Below, piece after piece: positions 53,150-63,947 of a stretch of 64,000 nt of DNA; position 1 is the first letter of the stretch; each line of letters begins with the position of its first letter. Origin of the DNA: Hippopus hippopus (Eukaryota > Mollusca > Bivalvia > Cardiida > Cardiidae); assembly GCA_946811185.2 (NCBI GenBank), contig OX328108.1, forward strand, positions 40,194,357 to 40,258,356, written 5' to 3'. A program made the translations under genes and the position numbers. The notes below the pieces were generated by a model. The model saw only the letters and a list, made by a program, of their open reading frames with translations, was not told where the DNA came from and ran no database searches.

Positions 53150-54505
53150 TGGACAGTGTAGGTCAAAGATTAGGCTGCATTTTTAGCTCACCTGAGCACG
53201 AATTGCTCAAGGTGAGCTATTGTGATCGGTCAATGTCCGTCGTCCGTCTGTCCGTCCGTCCGTTCACAATTACAAAAAAATCTTCTCCTCCTAAACCGCC
53301 AATCAGATTTCAATGAAACTTCACAGAAATGATCCTTAGGTGATTCACTTTCAGAATACTTCAAAGATTTGAATTCCATGAAGAACTCTGGTTGCCATGG
53401 CAACCGAAAGAAAAAACTTTAAAAATCTTCTTGTCCCAAACTGTAAGGGCTAGAGCTTTCATATTTGGCATGTAGCATCATCTAGTGGCCCTTTACCAAA
53501 ACACTTCAAATTATGGCCCTAGTGTGGAAATTGGCCCTATGCTGTGGGTTCTCGGATTTCACATAGAGATAAAGAAGGAAATCTTTAAAAATCTCCTTGT
53601 CCCAAACTCTAAGGGCTAGAGCTTTCATATTTGGCATGTAGAATCATCTAGTGGCCCTTTACCAAAATACTTCAAATTTTGGCCCTAGTGTCGAATTTGG
53701 CCCGATGTTGTGGGTTCTTGAATTTCACATAGAGATAAAGAAGGAAATCTTTAAAAATCTCCTTGTCCCAAACCGTAAGAGCTAGAGCTTTCATACTTGG
53801 CATGTAGAATCATCTAGTGGCCCTTTACCAAAATACTTCAAATTTTGGCCCTAGTGTCGAATTTGGCCCTATGTTGTGGGTTCTCAGATTTCACATAGAG
53901 ATAAAGAAGGAAATCTTTAAAAATCTCCTTGACCCAAACCGTAAGGGCTAGAGCTTTCATATTTGGCATGTAGAATTATCTAGTGGCCCTTTACCAAAAT
54001 ACTTCAAATTTTGGCCCTAGTGTCGAATTTGGCCCTATGTTGTGGGTTCTCGGATTTCACATAGAGATAAAGAAGGAAATCTTTAAAAATCTCCTTGTCC
54101 CAAACCGTAAGGGCTAGAGCTTTCATATTTGGCATGTAGAATCATCTAGTGGCCCTTTACCAAAATACTTCAAATTTTGGCCATAGTATGGAAATAAGGT
54201 AAAAGAAAAAGTTGTAAATGCTGGTAACGTAATCAATTACAATCAATGTTTTGTACCCTTTTTTACTCAAATTAGATTTATGTTGCCCTTTTGATGATAT
54301 GATCAGCTATTTCTACAACTTTCCATTTGGATTAGTCTGTAACTCGTATCCATGGTAATAATGACAAAATTCAAGACTGATCAAATTTCAAATTGTTGCA
54401 TTTTCTGCCCCACATCGATAGATCAGGGCCTACTCAGGTGAGCGATATAGGACCATCATGGTCCTCTTGTTTGTGCAGTCTATCTTGATCTGCACCGGCC
54501 GCAAA
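53150..54505 (+). repeat. Family B hairpin split by family D
   Basis: GTGTAGGTCAAAGATTAGGC before the insertion and GTGCAGTCTATCTTGATCTG with CCGGCCGC after it are the two arms of a family B hairpin. Confidence 0.65.
53183..54471 (+). mobile_element. Family D element, second core type
   Basis: TTAGCTCACCTGAGCACG start, CCGT microsatellite, and GGTTGCCATGGCAACC. Five units of about 165 bp follow with AAGGGCTAGAGCTTTCAT, of which the last four are very alike. The end is CTCAGGTGAGCGATATAG with AGGACCATCATGGTCCT. Confidence 0.8.
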
Positions 54506-54538
54506 GGCAAAAACAGCTTAGTAAAGCATTTCAGGTGG

Positions 54539-54765
54539 TTAACCCTTTACCAAACAGTCCCTGCTTCTTACGACCCGTATGAAGAAGCCTTCTGATAACA
54601 TTGTGGGAAAAGGAGAAAATGCTGGTAACCAGCATTTTCTTCTTTTCCCACAATGTTTTCTGCCCTATCAGAGAGCTAAAGCTCATTTGTACCAATGTTG
54701 AATTTGTCCTCTGCACATGTTAAGAATTTGACAGAGTCTAAAATTTGTTGTTTTGGAAAGGGTTA
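54539..54765 (+). repeat. Family A, full length
   Basis: TTAACCCTTTACCAAACAGT start and TTTTGGAAAGGGTTAA end; near-perfect hairpin. Confidence 0.82.
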
Positions 54766-54942
54766 AAAAGAGTATGGTGTGCATCTATTGCCTTTGAATA
54801 TGTGCCATAGTGAGTAAGCACTAGTATAAGGTCTGTTGGAGGACCAAGATACTTATTTGTAATTACATGTACATTGTATACATTTATTAACTTTTTTTCC
54901 TACCAAATTTATATAGTTCACTGTTGCAACAAACAATTTTGA

Positions 54943-55202
54943 TTCATGCTCTGTGAAAATGGGGCTTAATGCATCTGCAAAAAGGTATCAACCCAGGTCA
55001 GCCTGTGCAGTCTGCGCAGGCTGACATAGGCTGAAACTTTTTTGATGCATGTAAATTTTCTTAATGACCAGGAACCAGTCTTCTTCATGAAGTAGTTGGT
55101 TGTTAGACAGAATGGATTACACGTATATGGATCCGTAATCAAGTAATGACTCGCTTTTTATCACAGAAATGCAATAAACCCAATTTTGCCAGAGCTTGGC
55201 TT
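54943..55202 (+). repeat. Family C
   Basis: TTCATGCTCTGTGAAAATGG start, GTCAGCCTGTGCAGTCTGCG palindrome, TTTTGCCAGAGCTTGGCT end. Confidence 0.75.
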
Positions 55203-55235
55203 ATTTTGATAAAGTAATAAGGATTTGACTGGGGA

Positions 55236-57453
55236 TTACCGTATTTCTCCTAATAAAACCTCCCTGGAGCTATGCAAAACATAGATAGGGAGCTTTTATT
55301 TTGTACCCAATTTGCAAAACAAAAAGTCTGTCCAATTTTGTATTTTTTTGTTTTTAGCTCACCTGAGCACATAGTGCTCAGGGTGAGCTATTGTGATCGG
55401 CCAATGTCTGTCGACCGTCTGTCCGTCTGTCTGTCCGTCCGTAAACAATTATTAAAAAATCTTCTCCTCTGAAACCGCCCATCAGATTTCAATGAAACTT
55501 CACAGAAATGATCCTTAGGTGATGCACTTTCAGAATACTTCAAACATTTGAATTCCATGAAGAACTCTGGTTGCCATGGCAACCGAAAGAAAAAACTATA
55601 AAAATCTTCTTGTCCCAAACTGTAAGGGCTAGAGCTTTCATATATGGCATGTAGCATCATCTAGTGGCCCTCTACCAAAATACTTCAAATTATGGCCCTA
55701 GTATGGAAATTGGCCCTATGTTGTGGGTTCTCGGATTTCACATAGAGATAAAGAAGGAAATCTTTAAAAATCTTCTTGTCCCAAACCGTAAGGGCTAGAG
55801 CTTTCATATATGGCATGTAGCATCATCTAGTGACCCTCTACCAAAATACTTCAAATTATGGCCCTGGTGTTAAAAATTGGCCCCATGTTGTGGGGTCTTG
55901 GATTTCACGTAGAGATACAGAAGGAAATCTTTAAAAATCTTCTTGTCCCAAACCGTAAGAGCTAGAGCTTTTATATTTGGCATGTAGCATCATCTAGTGG
56001 CCCTCTACCAAAATACTTCAAATTACGGCCCTAGTGTTGAAAATGGCCCTATGTTGTGGGTTCTCGGGATTTCACAAGATGATTGTAATAAGTACTAACA
56101 ACATAGGATTTAGCTCAGCATAAAGGCTTTAATCCATGGGGCATTCAATTCCAGCTAGTCTTATATATTTCAACAGAGACATTGGAATTCCTATCGCTTA
56201 ATGAAAGTGTTGGCTTAATAAACGTAGTCGCTAAGCTAAGCAAGATCAACTGTATTGCCCTTTGACAAATTGGAATTCATGAACAACTCTGGTTTCCATG
56301 TCAACTGCTGAAAAAAAAAAATCAGCCCAAACACAAAGCCTACAACTTAATTGGCAACAGTAGCACTCTACCATAGTACATCGAATTGTGACCTTAGGAA
56401 AAAAAAAATAAGTGCTTTATTGTTGGATCCCAGTTTCCACATCCAAATAAAAGATCTTTTAAAATCTTCTTTCATCCAAACATTAACCCAAGAGCTTTCA
56501 TATTCAGCATGGACTGGTGGATAGTTATGCTCCTGTAAGGGCGAGCATATAGTCGCCACTTCGTCTGTTTGTCTGTCTGTCTGAAGCGATTTCTCAACAA
56601 CCACTTGACGGCTCTTGTTTGCTAATAGCATTTACCAAATTTCTTCCTTGGAATCACAAAAAATCCTTTGTAGTCACACTGTGGGATCAAATATGTAAAG
56701 AGTGTATTCTTGGAATCCTCCTGTTCCATATTGTATGGCCCACAACATACATTTGGCATGTGATTCTGTCTGAAAACCCATTATCAGCTCACCTGAGTAT
56801 AACATACTCATGGTTAGCTTTTATGTATCCTTAAATATGCGTCGCCAAAATTCCACTGTTTATTATATAGCTATCGGAATTCCAGCATAATCTTGATCCA
56901 TTGCCCAGAATGTTTGTAAGGTTGTGAACATGAACATGAACACACTCAGCAACCACAATTCTGGCTCAGTCATACTCAAAATTTCCCTGGATGTTCATAA
57001 TGACCTAAGGACAAATCTGATCAAAATGGGATCAAGCTAAAAGCATCAAAATAGGGGATCTTGATGACAATTCCATTGTTTACACTCTAGGGCCTATAAT
57101 TTCGGCTCTATCATTTTCTTACCTGCTCTGATTGTTGGTATTGTCATATGGATGAATCATTTTCAAAGCTAAAACATTCCAGCAAAGAGGCAAGTGGCCA
57201 TAACAATGACAGCTGAGTTGCATATCAGGTGAGCGATTTAGGACCATCATGGTCCTCTTGTTTAGTGATTGTTAAGAGGAAATATTAATCAAATTAGAGG
57301 AAATATTCATCAAATTCTTCAAATACTGTCATCTGTCATTTTAATCAGCTAGTGTATATTAGGTTATCATGATTTAAGGTTTTTTTGTTTTTTTCCGGGG
57401 GGGGGGGGGGGCTACTATTAGGGAGGGCGCTTTTATTAGGAGAAATACGGTAA
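55236..57453. mobile_element. MITE with TTACCGTATTTCTCC ends, host of a family D element
   Basis: TTACCGTATTTCTCCTAATA at 55236 is mirrored by TATTAGGAGAAATACGGTAA ending at 57453. Almost all of its present length is the inserted element; a run of 15 G lies at 57397-57411. The class is unknown. Confidence 0.65.
55353..57263 (+). mobile_element. Family D element, composite
   Basis: TTTAGCTCACCTGAGCACAT start with three second-type core units to about 56070. Unrelated sequence follows, including a second element start (TATGCTCCTGTAAGGGCG at 56528, with a TGTC run) and a third D-like stem (CAGCTCACCTGAGTATAA at 56785). The right end is ATCAGGTGAGCGATTTAG with AGGACCATCATGGTCCT. Confidence 0.6.
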
Positions 57454-57737
57454 ATGATTGAATACATCGTTATAGAAGTGAAGAATGTAGATCAAGGTTA
57501 GATATGTACATGCATGTTGATTTTGGTCTACACTGTCTTCAAAAAGATACAGGGTAGTGTTAGAATGAATAAGGGTAATGGAAAATTGTTGCTGTTCATT
57601 GCACAAATGAACTATCTCATATGATTGTCTTCTTAACATAAATCACCCTGCGCCACCGTTTGGTTGGTATTAATTTGTAATTTCGTCACAGAATCCAGGG
57701 GCCCTGTGTGACTAAATGGTGAAGGTGTAGGATTTTT

Positions 57738-57845
57738 AGAAAGTTGTCCAGCAGACGAACGCTACATACATAATGCGCATGCTCAAGATATACTATAGTC
57801 TTTATCAAACAATCGTAGATGTAGTTATTAAACATATATAGAACA
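57738..57845 (-). repeat. Truncated 3' LTR, 108 bp
   Basis: All 108 bp match the first half of the 5' LTR (62108-62215). The match stops at ACTTTCT (element direction), and the following half is replaced by unrelated flank. Confidence 0.85.
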
Positions 57846-57861
57846 TTTCCCTTCTTTTTTT
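57846..57861 (-). other. Polypurine tract
   Basis: On the - strand AAAAAAAGAAGGGAAA abuts the TGTTC start of the 3' LTR, as expected for the plus-strand primer. Confidence 0.8.
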
Positions 57862-58004
57862 AAAAAAAATAAAGGTAAGACCAGGGTTAAAAAATCTTTC
57901 TCAATGGAAATAAGAAAAATCGTCTGCTGGGAATATCATAAAGCATCTCGGATTACATAGCGGTATGTGTCTCTCATTCATACAAGTAATTAACACTATC
58001 TATA

Positions 58005-60161
58005 TCAAGTCGTCCACTCCTCGCCAGTATAACGCCTGTTTTCCTTTACAACCCTGCCAGATCGTGTTACATATGACTTATCCTGATAACTGGATGGGCT
58101 TGTTTCATGCTGTACGGAGGTGCTTGGGGAACTTTCATTTTGCAAAATGTTCAAATCAAATGGGCAAATATCTGATACATCTTCATTTGTTTGGTTTAAA
58201 TGAAGACGATTTCTCCTGTAAGTACTACCATCCCTCGTTTGTACAAGATATGATCTTTCACCTAACTTTTTCAGGACTTTTGCTGGTTTCCAAATTTTTC
58301 CAAGTTGAATGCGCACTGCGTCATTTATGCGTAAGGGTTTTAATACCTTCGAGGATTTGTCATAATCTTGTTTTTGTTTACCTTTTGACCTATTTACCGA
58401 AAGGCGGACTTTTTTAGGGTCAACTTGGTCTGGTTGCAGCGCTTTACTCGTAATTGGAACAAACGATTTTGTTCTACGACCAAGCAATAATTGTGCAGGG
58501 GAATATCCACAATCTAGTGGCGTGTTTCTGTACTCCAGAAAAAGCACATAGGGACTTTCTTTATCGTCCTTTGCCTTTTTCATAAGCTTTTTAGCTATCC
58601 CTACACCCTTTTCCGCCAAACCGTTTCCTCTCGGATAACGCGGTGACGAAGTTTGGTGTTCAAATAGCCAAGTTTTCGAGAAATCGCGAAATTCGGTACT
58701 TACAAATTGCGGTCCGTTGTCTGTGATAAGAATATCGCAGATACCATTTCGCGACATATGAACTATGAGTTTTCGAATGACAGTCGAAGATTTCATGTCT
58801 GGTAGTAAGTCTACTTCAAAAAACCTGCTGTAATAATCTATCGTCAATAGGTAGTTTTGTCCATCAATATGAAATATGTCTGCACCTAGCTTTTGATATG
58901 GTCTGTCTGGAAATTCTGACGGAATCATAGGTTCTTTTGCATTTGAATTTCTATGTGTAAGACATACTGGACAGTTCAAAACGTAATCGGTGACTTGTTT
59001 GACCATGCCTGGCCAAAATAAACTGTCTTTAGCACGTTCAACAGATTTGGTAACGCCCATATGACCTTTATGGATTTGTGAAAGGGTCTCATTTCGCAAA
59101 GAGGCGGGAACAATTATTCTCTGACCTCGGAAAATTAGGCCGTCCTCAACTGATAACTCATCCCGATGATTAAAGTAATCCAGGACTTTCGGATCACAAT
59201 TAGAACGCATTTCAGGCCAGCCTTCAATTATAGTCCGTTTCAATGCTCGCATTTGCATGTCACTTTCAATGCCTGACTTTATTTTGTCTAGTCGTTTGTC
59301 TGTAACGAACAATTGCTTTCGTATCACGTGAACGTGTAAATCAAGACCTTCGATCATCTTCTGATCTGTTTCATTGCGTGATTGACGAGAAAGGTAGTCA
59401 CTGACTGGAATGTCTTTTCCACTCACATGACGTACCAAAATGTTGTACTTCTGTAACTGAAGCAACATTCTTTGAAGGCGCGGAGGGGCTGCAGCAAGTG
59501 GTTTTTTCATAATTGATTCAATTGGCTTATGGTCACAATGAACTATGATATCTCTACCATACGTAAACCGGTGGAACCTTTTGCAGCCATATAAAATAGC
59601 AAGTAATTCCTTCTCTATCTGTGCGTACATGCATTCGCTCTTGGTCAGACTCTTTGAAGCGTAGGCGATTGGTCGGCCATCTTGAAAGATGCAGCACCCT
59701 AACCCAGATTTAGACGCATCAGTTTCAAGAACTAGTTCTTTATTAGGGTCATAATATCTTAAAACAGGTACATCAGTGATTAACTGTTTGACCTTGTTGA
59801 ATGCCCTAGTTTGAGTCTCGTCCCAAATGAAATCTGATTCTTTTTTCAACAATACCCTAAGAGGATTTGTCACCTCAGCAAGATTTGGGGCAAATTTTGC
59901 AAGATAGTTAACCATCCCTAGGAATGTTTGAAGTTTCTCGCGGCTGTCTGGGACTGGTAATTGCAAAATAGCCTCGATTTTGCTCGGATCAGGTTTCAAC
60001 CCTGTACTACTAATGATATGTCCAAAGAAAGGAACTTCGGTTACGCCGATTGTACATTTGTCGGGATTGAAGCAAATACCTTTTTCGCGGGCTCTGTTCA
60101 ACGCATTTCTTAGATTTTGGTCATGTTCAGTTCTTGTCTGTCCGTACACCAGAGTATCATC
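58005..60161 (-). CDS. pol: Ty3/Gypsy pol, part 2: RT end, RNase H, integrase
   Basis: The open frame itself extends up to 60263, but the element-like sequence begins at the Asp-Asp pair of the RT active site (DDTLVYG). Residue positions below count from the ATG at 60263. The RT connection ends near 165. RNase H has TDASKSGLG at 181-189 and HCDHKP at 242-247. The integrase has an H398/H401/C431/C434 zinc site, then catalytic D462, D515 and E551; the last pair is 35 residues apart, as is typical. A C-terminal GPY-like segment lies around 647-690. The stop is at 58005-58007. All visible catalytic residues are kept. Alone it lacks RT motif A and the LPFG region, which lie in the other frame. Confidence 0.9.
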   Translation of the reverse strand, partial: DDTLVYGQTRTEHDQNLRNALNRAREKGICFNPDKCTIGVTEVPFFGHIISSTGLKPDPSKIEAILQLPVPDSREKLQTFLGMVNYLAKFAPNLAEVTNPLRVLLKKESDFIWDETQTRAFNKVKQLITDVPVLRYYDPNKELVLETDASKSGLGCCIFQDGRPIAYASKSLTKSECMYAQIEKELLAILYGCKRFHRFTYGRDIIVHCDHKPIESIMKKPLAAAPPRLQRMLLQLQKYNILVRHVSGKDIPVSDYLSRQSRNETDQKMIEGLDLHVHVIRKQLFVTDKRLDKIKSGIESDMQMRALKRTIIEGWPEMRSNCDPKVLDYFNHRDELSVEDGLIFRGQRIIVPASLRNETLSQIHKGHMGVTKSVERAKDSLFWPGMVKQVTDYVLNCPVCLTHRNSNAKEPMIPSEFPDRPYQKLGADIFHIDGQNYLLTIDYYSRFFEVDLLPDMKSSTVIRKLIVHMSRNGICDILITDNGPQFVSTEFRDFSKTWLFEHQTSSPRYPRGNGLAEKGVGIAKKLMKKAKDDKESPYVLFLEYRNTPLDCGYSPAQLLLGRRTKSFVPITSKALQPDQVDPKKVRLSVNRSKGKQKQDYDKSSKVLKPLRINDAVRIQLGKIWKPAKVLKKLGERSYLVQTRDGSTYRRNRLHLNQTNEDVSDICPFDLNILQNESSPSTSVQHETSPSSYQDKSYVTRSGRVVKENRRYTGEEWTT

Positions 60162-61933
60162 ACAATGGCCTGAATACCTGGCAAGCTCTCGAAAATTTCG
60201 CAAACTTTTTGCTGAAAAATGTCTCCTGAAGAGCTTATCCCAAATGGAAGTCTTAAGTAACAATATCTTCCAAAAGGTGTATTAAATGTAGTCAGCAGAG
60301 ACGATTGCTCGTCTAACTGAACATTCCAATATGCGTGTGTTATGTCCAAAATACTGAAATATTTTGCACCGGCAAGTTTAGATGTAATGTCATCTAGCGT
60401 CGGCATCTGAAAATGTGGCCTGCGAATTGCTTCGTTTAAAGCTTTTGGATCAAGGCAAATTCTCAGTTTGCCAGTTTTTGGCTTTTCCACTACGACTATG
60501 GAATTTACCCAGTCCGTTGGTTCTGTAACACGTCGAATAATTTTGTCTTTGACCATTTGATCAAGCTCAGTCTTGAGTCTATTTTTCAAGGCTTCTGGTA
60601 TTCTGCGTGGAGGATTGACAGTCGGTATCACATTGTCCTTCAGGTGTAAATGACATTTACCTGGAATTGTCCCTATACCTTTGAAAAGGTCACTGTACTC
60701 TCGTAAAACGGAGTCTTTTGTCAAGTGTTCATTTGCGTCATTATCTACAGAGTATGTCAGTTTAATTAGTCCCAGGTCAATTGATGTTTTTGTACCTATC
60801 AATGGCGGAGACTTAGTGTGTACAATGTAGAAGCGTGCAGAGAATTGCGAATCGCGATATCGACAATTCAAATTGATCATACCTTTCGCATTAAGCATTT
60901 CTCCAGAATACGAAATTAATTTGCAATCTGGAGGTTTTAGGGAACCTTTAATACCTAACAGCTGAAATTGTGTGAATGGAATGATATTTGCACTACTGCC
61001 CGTATCAATTTTGAACATCACTTTAGACATTTTCGGACCAATTTGTAGGTTTACAAGCATCTGATCATCACTGGCAGAGTGTGTAAAAAGAGAAGAGGCG
61101 CTTACCATGTCTACGGAATATCCTCTGCATTCATCATCACTTTCATTCACAAAATCAACAGATTTAGTTTTGCAAACTTTAGCGAAATGGTTCAGTTTGT
61201 TGCATTTATTGCATTTTTCACCCTTTGCTGGACACACAGCTTTTGAATCGTGGTTATAACCACAACGACCACAAGTCCATTGTGTACGTTTCTTCTGGTC
61301 TGATCGTTGTCTCTGTGCCTTTTTGGTGCATTTCGTAGACTTCTTGACCGCGTCAACATTGTTTCCTGCTTGAGAGGTTGCCATCGAGTGTAATTGTTGT
61401 TGACAGTATTCAAAGTTTTGAACGATTTGAATAGCCTTGTCCATCGTGAGCTTATCACCTTCATTTATCAATTTTTCACGAACCTTGGGATCTGAACATC
61501 CGAACACAATTCTATCGCGGATCATGTCTTCAGTTATGTCCGTGTTCTCGTTCATTCGAAAATTACAATCCCGGGCTCGAATACGTAACCTTGTCACATA
61601 GGCATCAATATTGTCCGATCCTTGAACTTCGTTGTTGAAACGAAATCGGGCAAAAATGGGATTCAGTTTCGGTTGGACATGTCTTTTAAAACGGTCGTAG
61701 AACGTTTTCAGTTTTTTGGAATCTTCCTCCGAAATCCCAGTCCATGTTTTATAGATCTGGCGTCCTTGCTCTCCAACCCAGAGTAGCAAGTATGATACTT
61801 TCTCCTGCTCTGACTTTTCTTTCAAAGGTCCAGAAAATATCAGTTCCACATGAGTTTGGAATTTTTCCCATTCATCAGGTATATTCGTAGAGTCCCAACT
61901 GATTTTCGGGTGTGGAATTCCACTTAGATCCAT
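60162..61933 (-). CDS. gag-pol: Ty3/Gypsy gag-protease-RT, part 1
   Basis: The ATG at 61933 lies 54 bp after the primer-binding site. Residues 1-190 are capsid-like. A zinc region follows with CGRCGYNHDSKAVC (221-234, unusual spacing) and a standard CCHC knuckle (C241-x2-C244-x4-H249-x4-C254). The aspartic protease is KIDTGSSANI, with the active Asp at 310. RT starts near 440 and includes FSILDITHAYWNV (catalytic Asp 530) and LPFGIS (562-567). The frame is lost after residue 591, just before the second and third catalytic Asp, which continue in the other frame. The open reading then runs 16 codons out of frame to a stop at 60110. Gag and pol are in one frame with no internal stop, which is common in this superfamily. 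Confidence 0.9.
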
Positions 61934-61986
61934 TTTTACGACCAGGTATTCTCACTTTATTATTTTACTTCGTGTTTTTTGTTTTT

Positions 61987-61999
61987 ACTTCTGACACCA
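61987..61999 (-). other. Primer-binding site
   Basis: TGGTGTCAGAAGT directly follows the ACAACA end of the 5' LTR. This sequence is recurrent in animal Ty3/Gypsy elements and is usually assigned to tRNA-Leu. Confidence 0.8.
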
Positions 62000-62215
62000 T
62001 GTTGTGTTTGTGTTTGAGTCTTGTAATGTATCTGCAAAGGTTCTCTATTGAGAATAACTGAAATAACACAAGCGTGCTTACTACAGAAACTTTAATACAA
62101 GAACTAAAGAAAGTTGTCCAGCAGACGAACGCTACATACATAATGCGCATGCTCAAGATATACTATAGTCTTTATCAAACAATCGTAGATGTAGTTATTA
62201 AACATATATAGAACA
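62000..62215 (-). repeat. 5' LTR, 216 bp
   Basis: Starts TGTTCTATATATG and ends CAAACACAACA on the - strand, the usual TG...CA. A TATA-like GACTATAGTATATC lies in the first half. Confidence 0.85.
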
Positions 62216-62256
62216 CTTTATGCCCTTGGTTCAGTACGTACTCAAAGTGCTAGGTT

Positions 62257-63424
62257 TTTTAGCTCACCTGAGCACGAAGTGCTCTGGGTGAGCTATTGTG
62301 ATCGGTCATTGTCCGTCGTCCGTCCGTCCGTCCATCTGTCCGTCCGTCCGTTAACAATTTCTTTAAAAATCTCCTCCTCCAAAACCAGATGGCCAATCTT
62401 GATAAAACTTGGCAGGAATGTTCCTTGGATGAAGCTCTACAAAAATTGTTAAAAGAATTTAATTCCATCAAAAACTCTGGTTGCCATGGCAACAAAATAG
62501 CTGAAAATGGAAAAAATCTTTAAAAATCTTCTTGTGACAAACCATAAGGCTGAGAGCATTCATATTTTGTATGAAGCATCATTTGGTGACCCTTTACCAA
62601 AATTGTTAAAATTATTCCCCTAGGGTCATATTTGGGCTTTGCCCGGGGGCACCCTATTTTACATAATAACAAAGAAGGAAATCTTTAAAAAATCTTCTTC
62701 TGACAAACCATAATGGCTAGAGCATTCATATTTGGTTTGTAGCATTATCTGATGATCCTCTACCAAAATTGTGAAAATTATATTTCTCTGGTCATATTTG
62801 GGCTCTGCCAGGGCGCACCCTATTTTACATGGAAACAAAGAAGGAAATCTTTTAAAATCTTCTTGTGACAAACCATAAGGGCTAGAGCATTCATATTTTG
62901 CATGTAGCATCATCTAGTGACCCTTTATAAAAATTGTTAAAATTATCCCCTTCGGGTCATATTTGGGCTCTGCTCGGGTGCACCCAATTTTACATAGAAA
63001 CAAAGAAGGAAATCTTATAAAACTCTCATTCTGACAAATCATAAGGGCTAGAGCATTCTTAATTTGTATGTAACATCATCTTGAGACTTTCTACCAAAAC
63101 TTTAAAAATTGACCCCTTGGGTGGAGTTTGGGCTCTGCCCGGGCGCACCCTATTTAACATTGAAAGGGAAGAAAATTACATGTGACAAGTGAGAGACTAA
63201 AACTTTCATGTTTTGTTTGTAGCAAAGTTCTGGTGACCCTCTGCCAAAAGTTGTTAGAGTAATTCTTATTGGGGTCACATTATGGCTTTCCTCCCCTATC
63301 CCGGGTATGCCTTATCAAAAAAGAATGGCTTCTGGCTTTGATATACTATTATTTGTATGTGGTATTCCATATAAGTTACAAATATACTCAGGTGAGCGAT
63401 ATAGGACCATCATGGTCCTCTTGT
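62257..63424 (+). mobile_element. Family D element, second core type
   Basis: TTTTAGCTCACCTGAGCACG start, a long CCGT run, GGTTGCCATGGCAAC, and five core units with GGGCTAGAGCATTCAT and GGGCTCTGCC. The end is CTCAGGTGAGCGATATAG with the hairpin AGGACCATCATGGTCCT and CTTG. Confidence 0.8.
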
Positions 63425-63570
63425 CATGGAATTGTTCTTTAGCAAGACACTTTAGCGCCCTGGCCTAGTACTGGTAAAACTCAAGAATTAAACATAAATG
63501 AGGTGTCACTGTATTATGTCTGAAATAACTTGAAAGTAGCATAAAACACCATTCAATCAATCACAGAATG
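63425..63570 (+). repeat. SINE S2, 3' part
   Basis: GCCTAGTACTGGTAAAACTC and AAACACCATTCAATCAATCA match the 3' half of the copy at 6090. The head is missing at the family D junction. Confidence 0.65.
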
Positions 63571-63593
63571 CAGTGATATGTTTACAATTTTAG

Positions 63594-63797
63594 CCCCGAA
63601 AGCGCCTTTCACTACTTTAGTTGCCTTTGTGGCCAGTATAGATCAAGATCAGACTGCACAAAACGTGCAGTCTGATCTTCGATCTACACTGACGGCTTTA
63701 CTGAAACAATATACAAACGCCAGTCACGAAATAGCAACTATGTGGGTGCTATTTTGGAATGAAAATGTCCATTGGGTTTATTTAGCGCTTTAAGGGT
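63594..63797 (+). repeat. Family B2, full length
   Basis: GAAAGCGCCTTTCACTACTT start, hairpin GACTGCACAAAACGTGCAGT, and TGTCCATTGGGTTTATTTAG near GCGCTTTAAGGG. The start and end GCGC segments are inverse. Confidence 0.75.
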
Positions 63798-63947
63798 ACA
63801 GTGTATGTGTCCAGGGCACAACAGGTTGCCATCACTGCAAAACAACGAATCCAGAGGGCACTATTGCATTGCAGTTCCCTGGGTTAAATGAGCCCTGGGA
63901 CATTCCTGACTCCTTCAACACTATCAATAAAAACAGGGGCTTTGGCA

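Larger units (their letters stand above)
57738..62215 (-). mobile_element. Ty3/Gypsy LTR retrotransposon
   Basis: Read on the - strand: 5' LTR, primer-binding site, gag-pro-pol in two frames, polypurine tract and a shortened 3' LTR. The domain order protease, RT, RNase H, integrase is that of Ty3/Gypsy (Metaviridae). No envelope gene or chromodomain was seen. No target duplication is visible, which fits loss of the outer half of the 3' LTR. The repeated LTR part is identical at both ends, so the insertion is probably young. Confidence 0.92.

Noticed and set aside
60110..60263. Programmed -1 or +1 frameshift as an explanation of the two pol frames
   Set aside because: The change falls inside the RT active site rather than between gag and pol, and no slippery run or stem was evident, so a mutation or sequence error is more likely.
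57965..60285. Open frames on the + strand across the retrotransposon
   Set aside because: They are antisense to well-supported pol domains and lack motifs.
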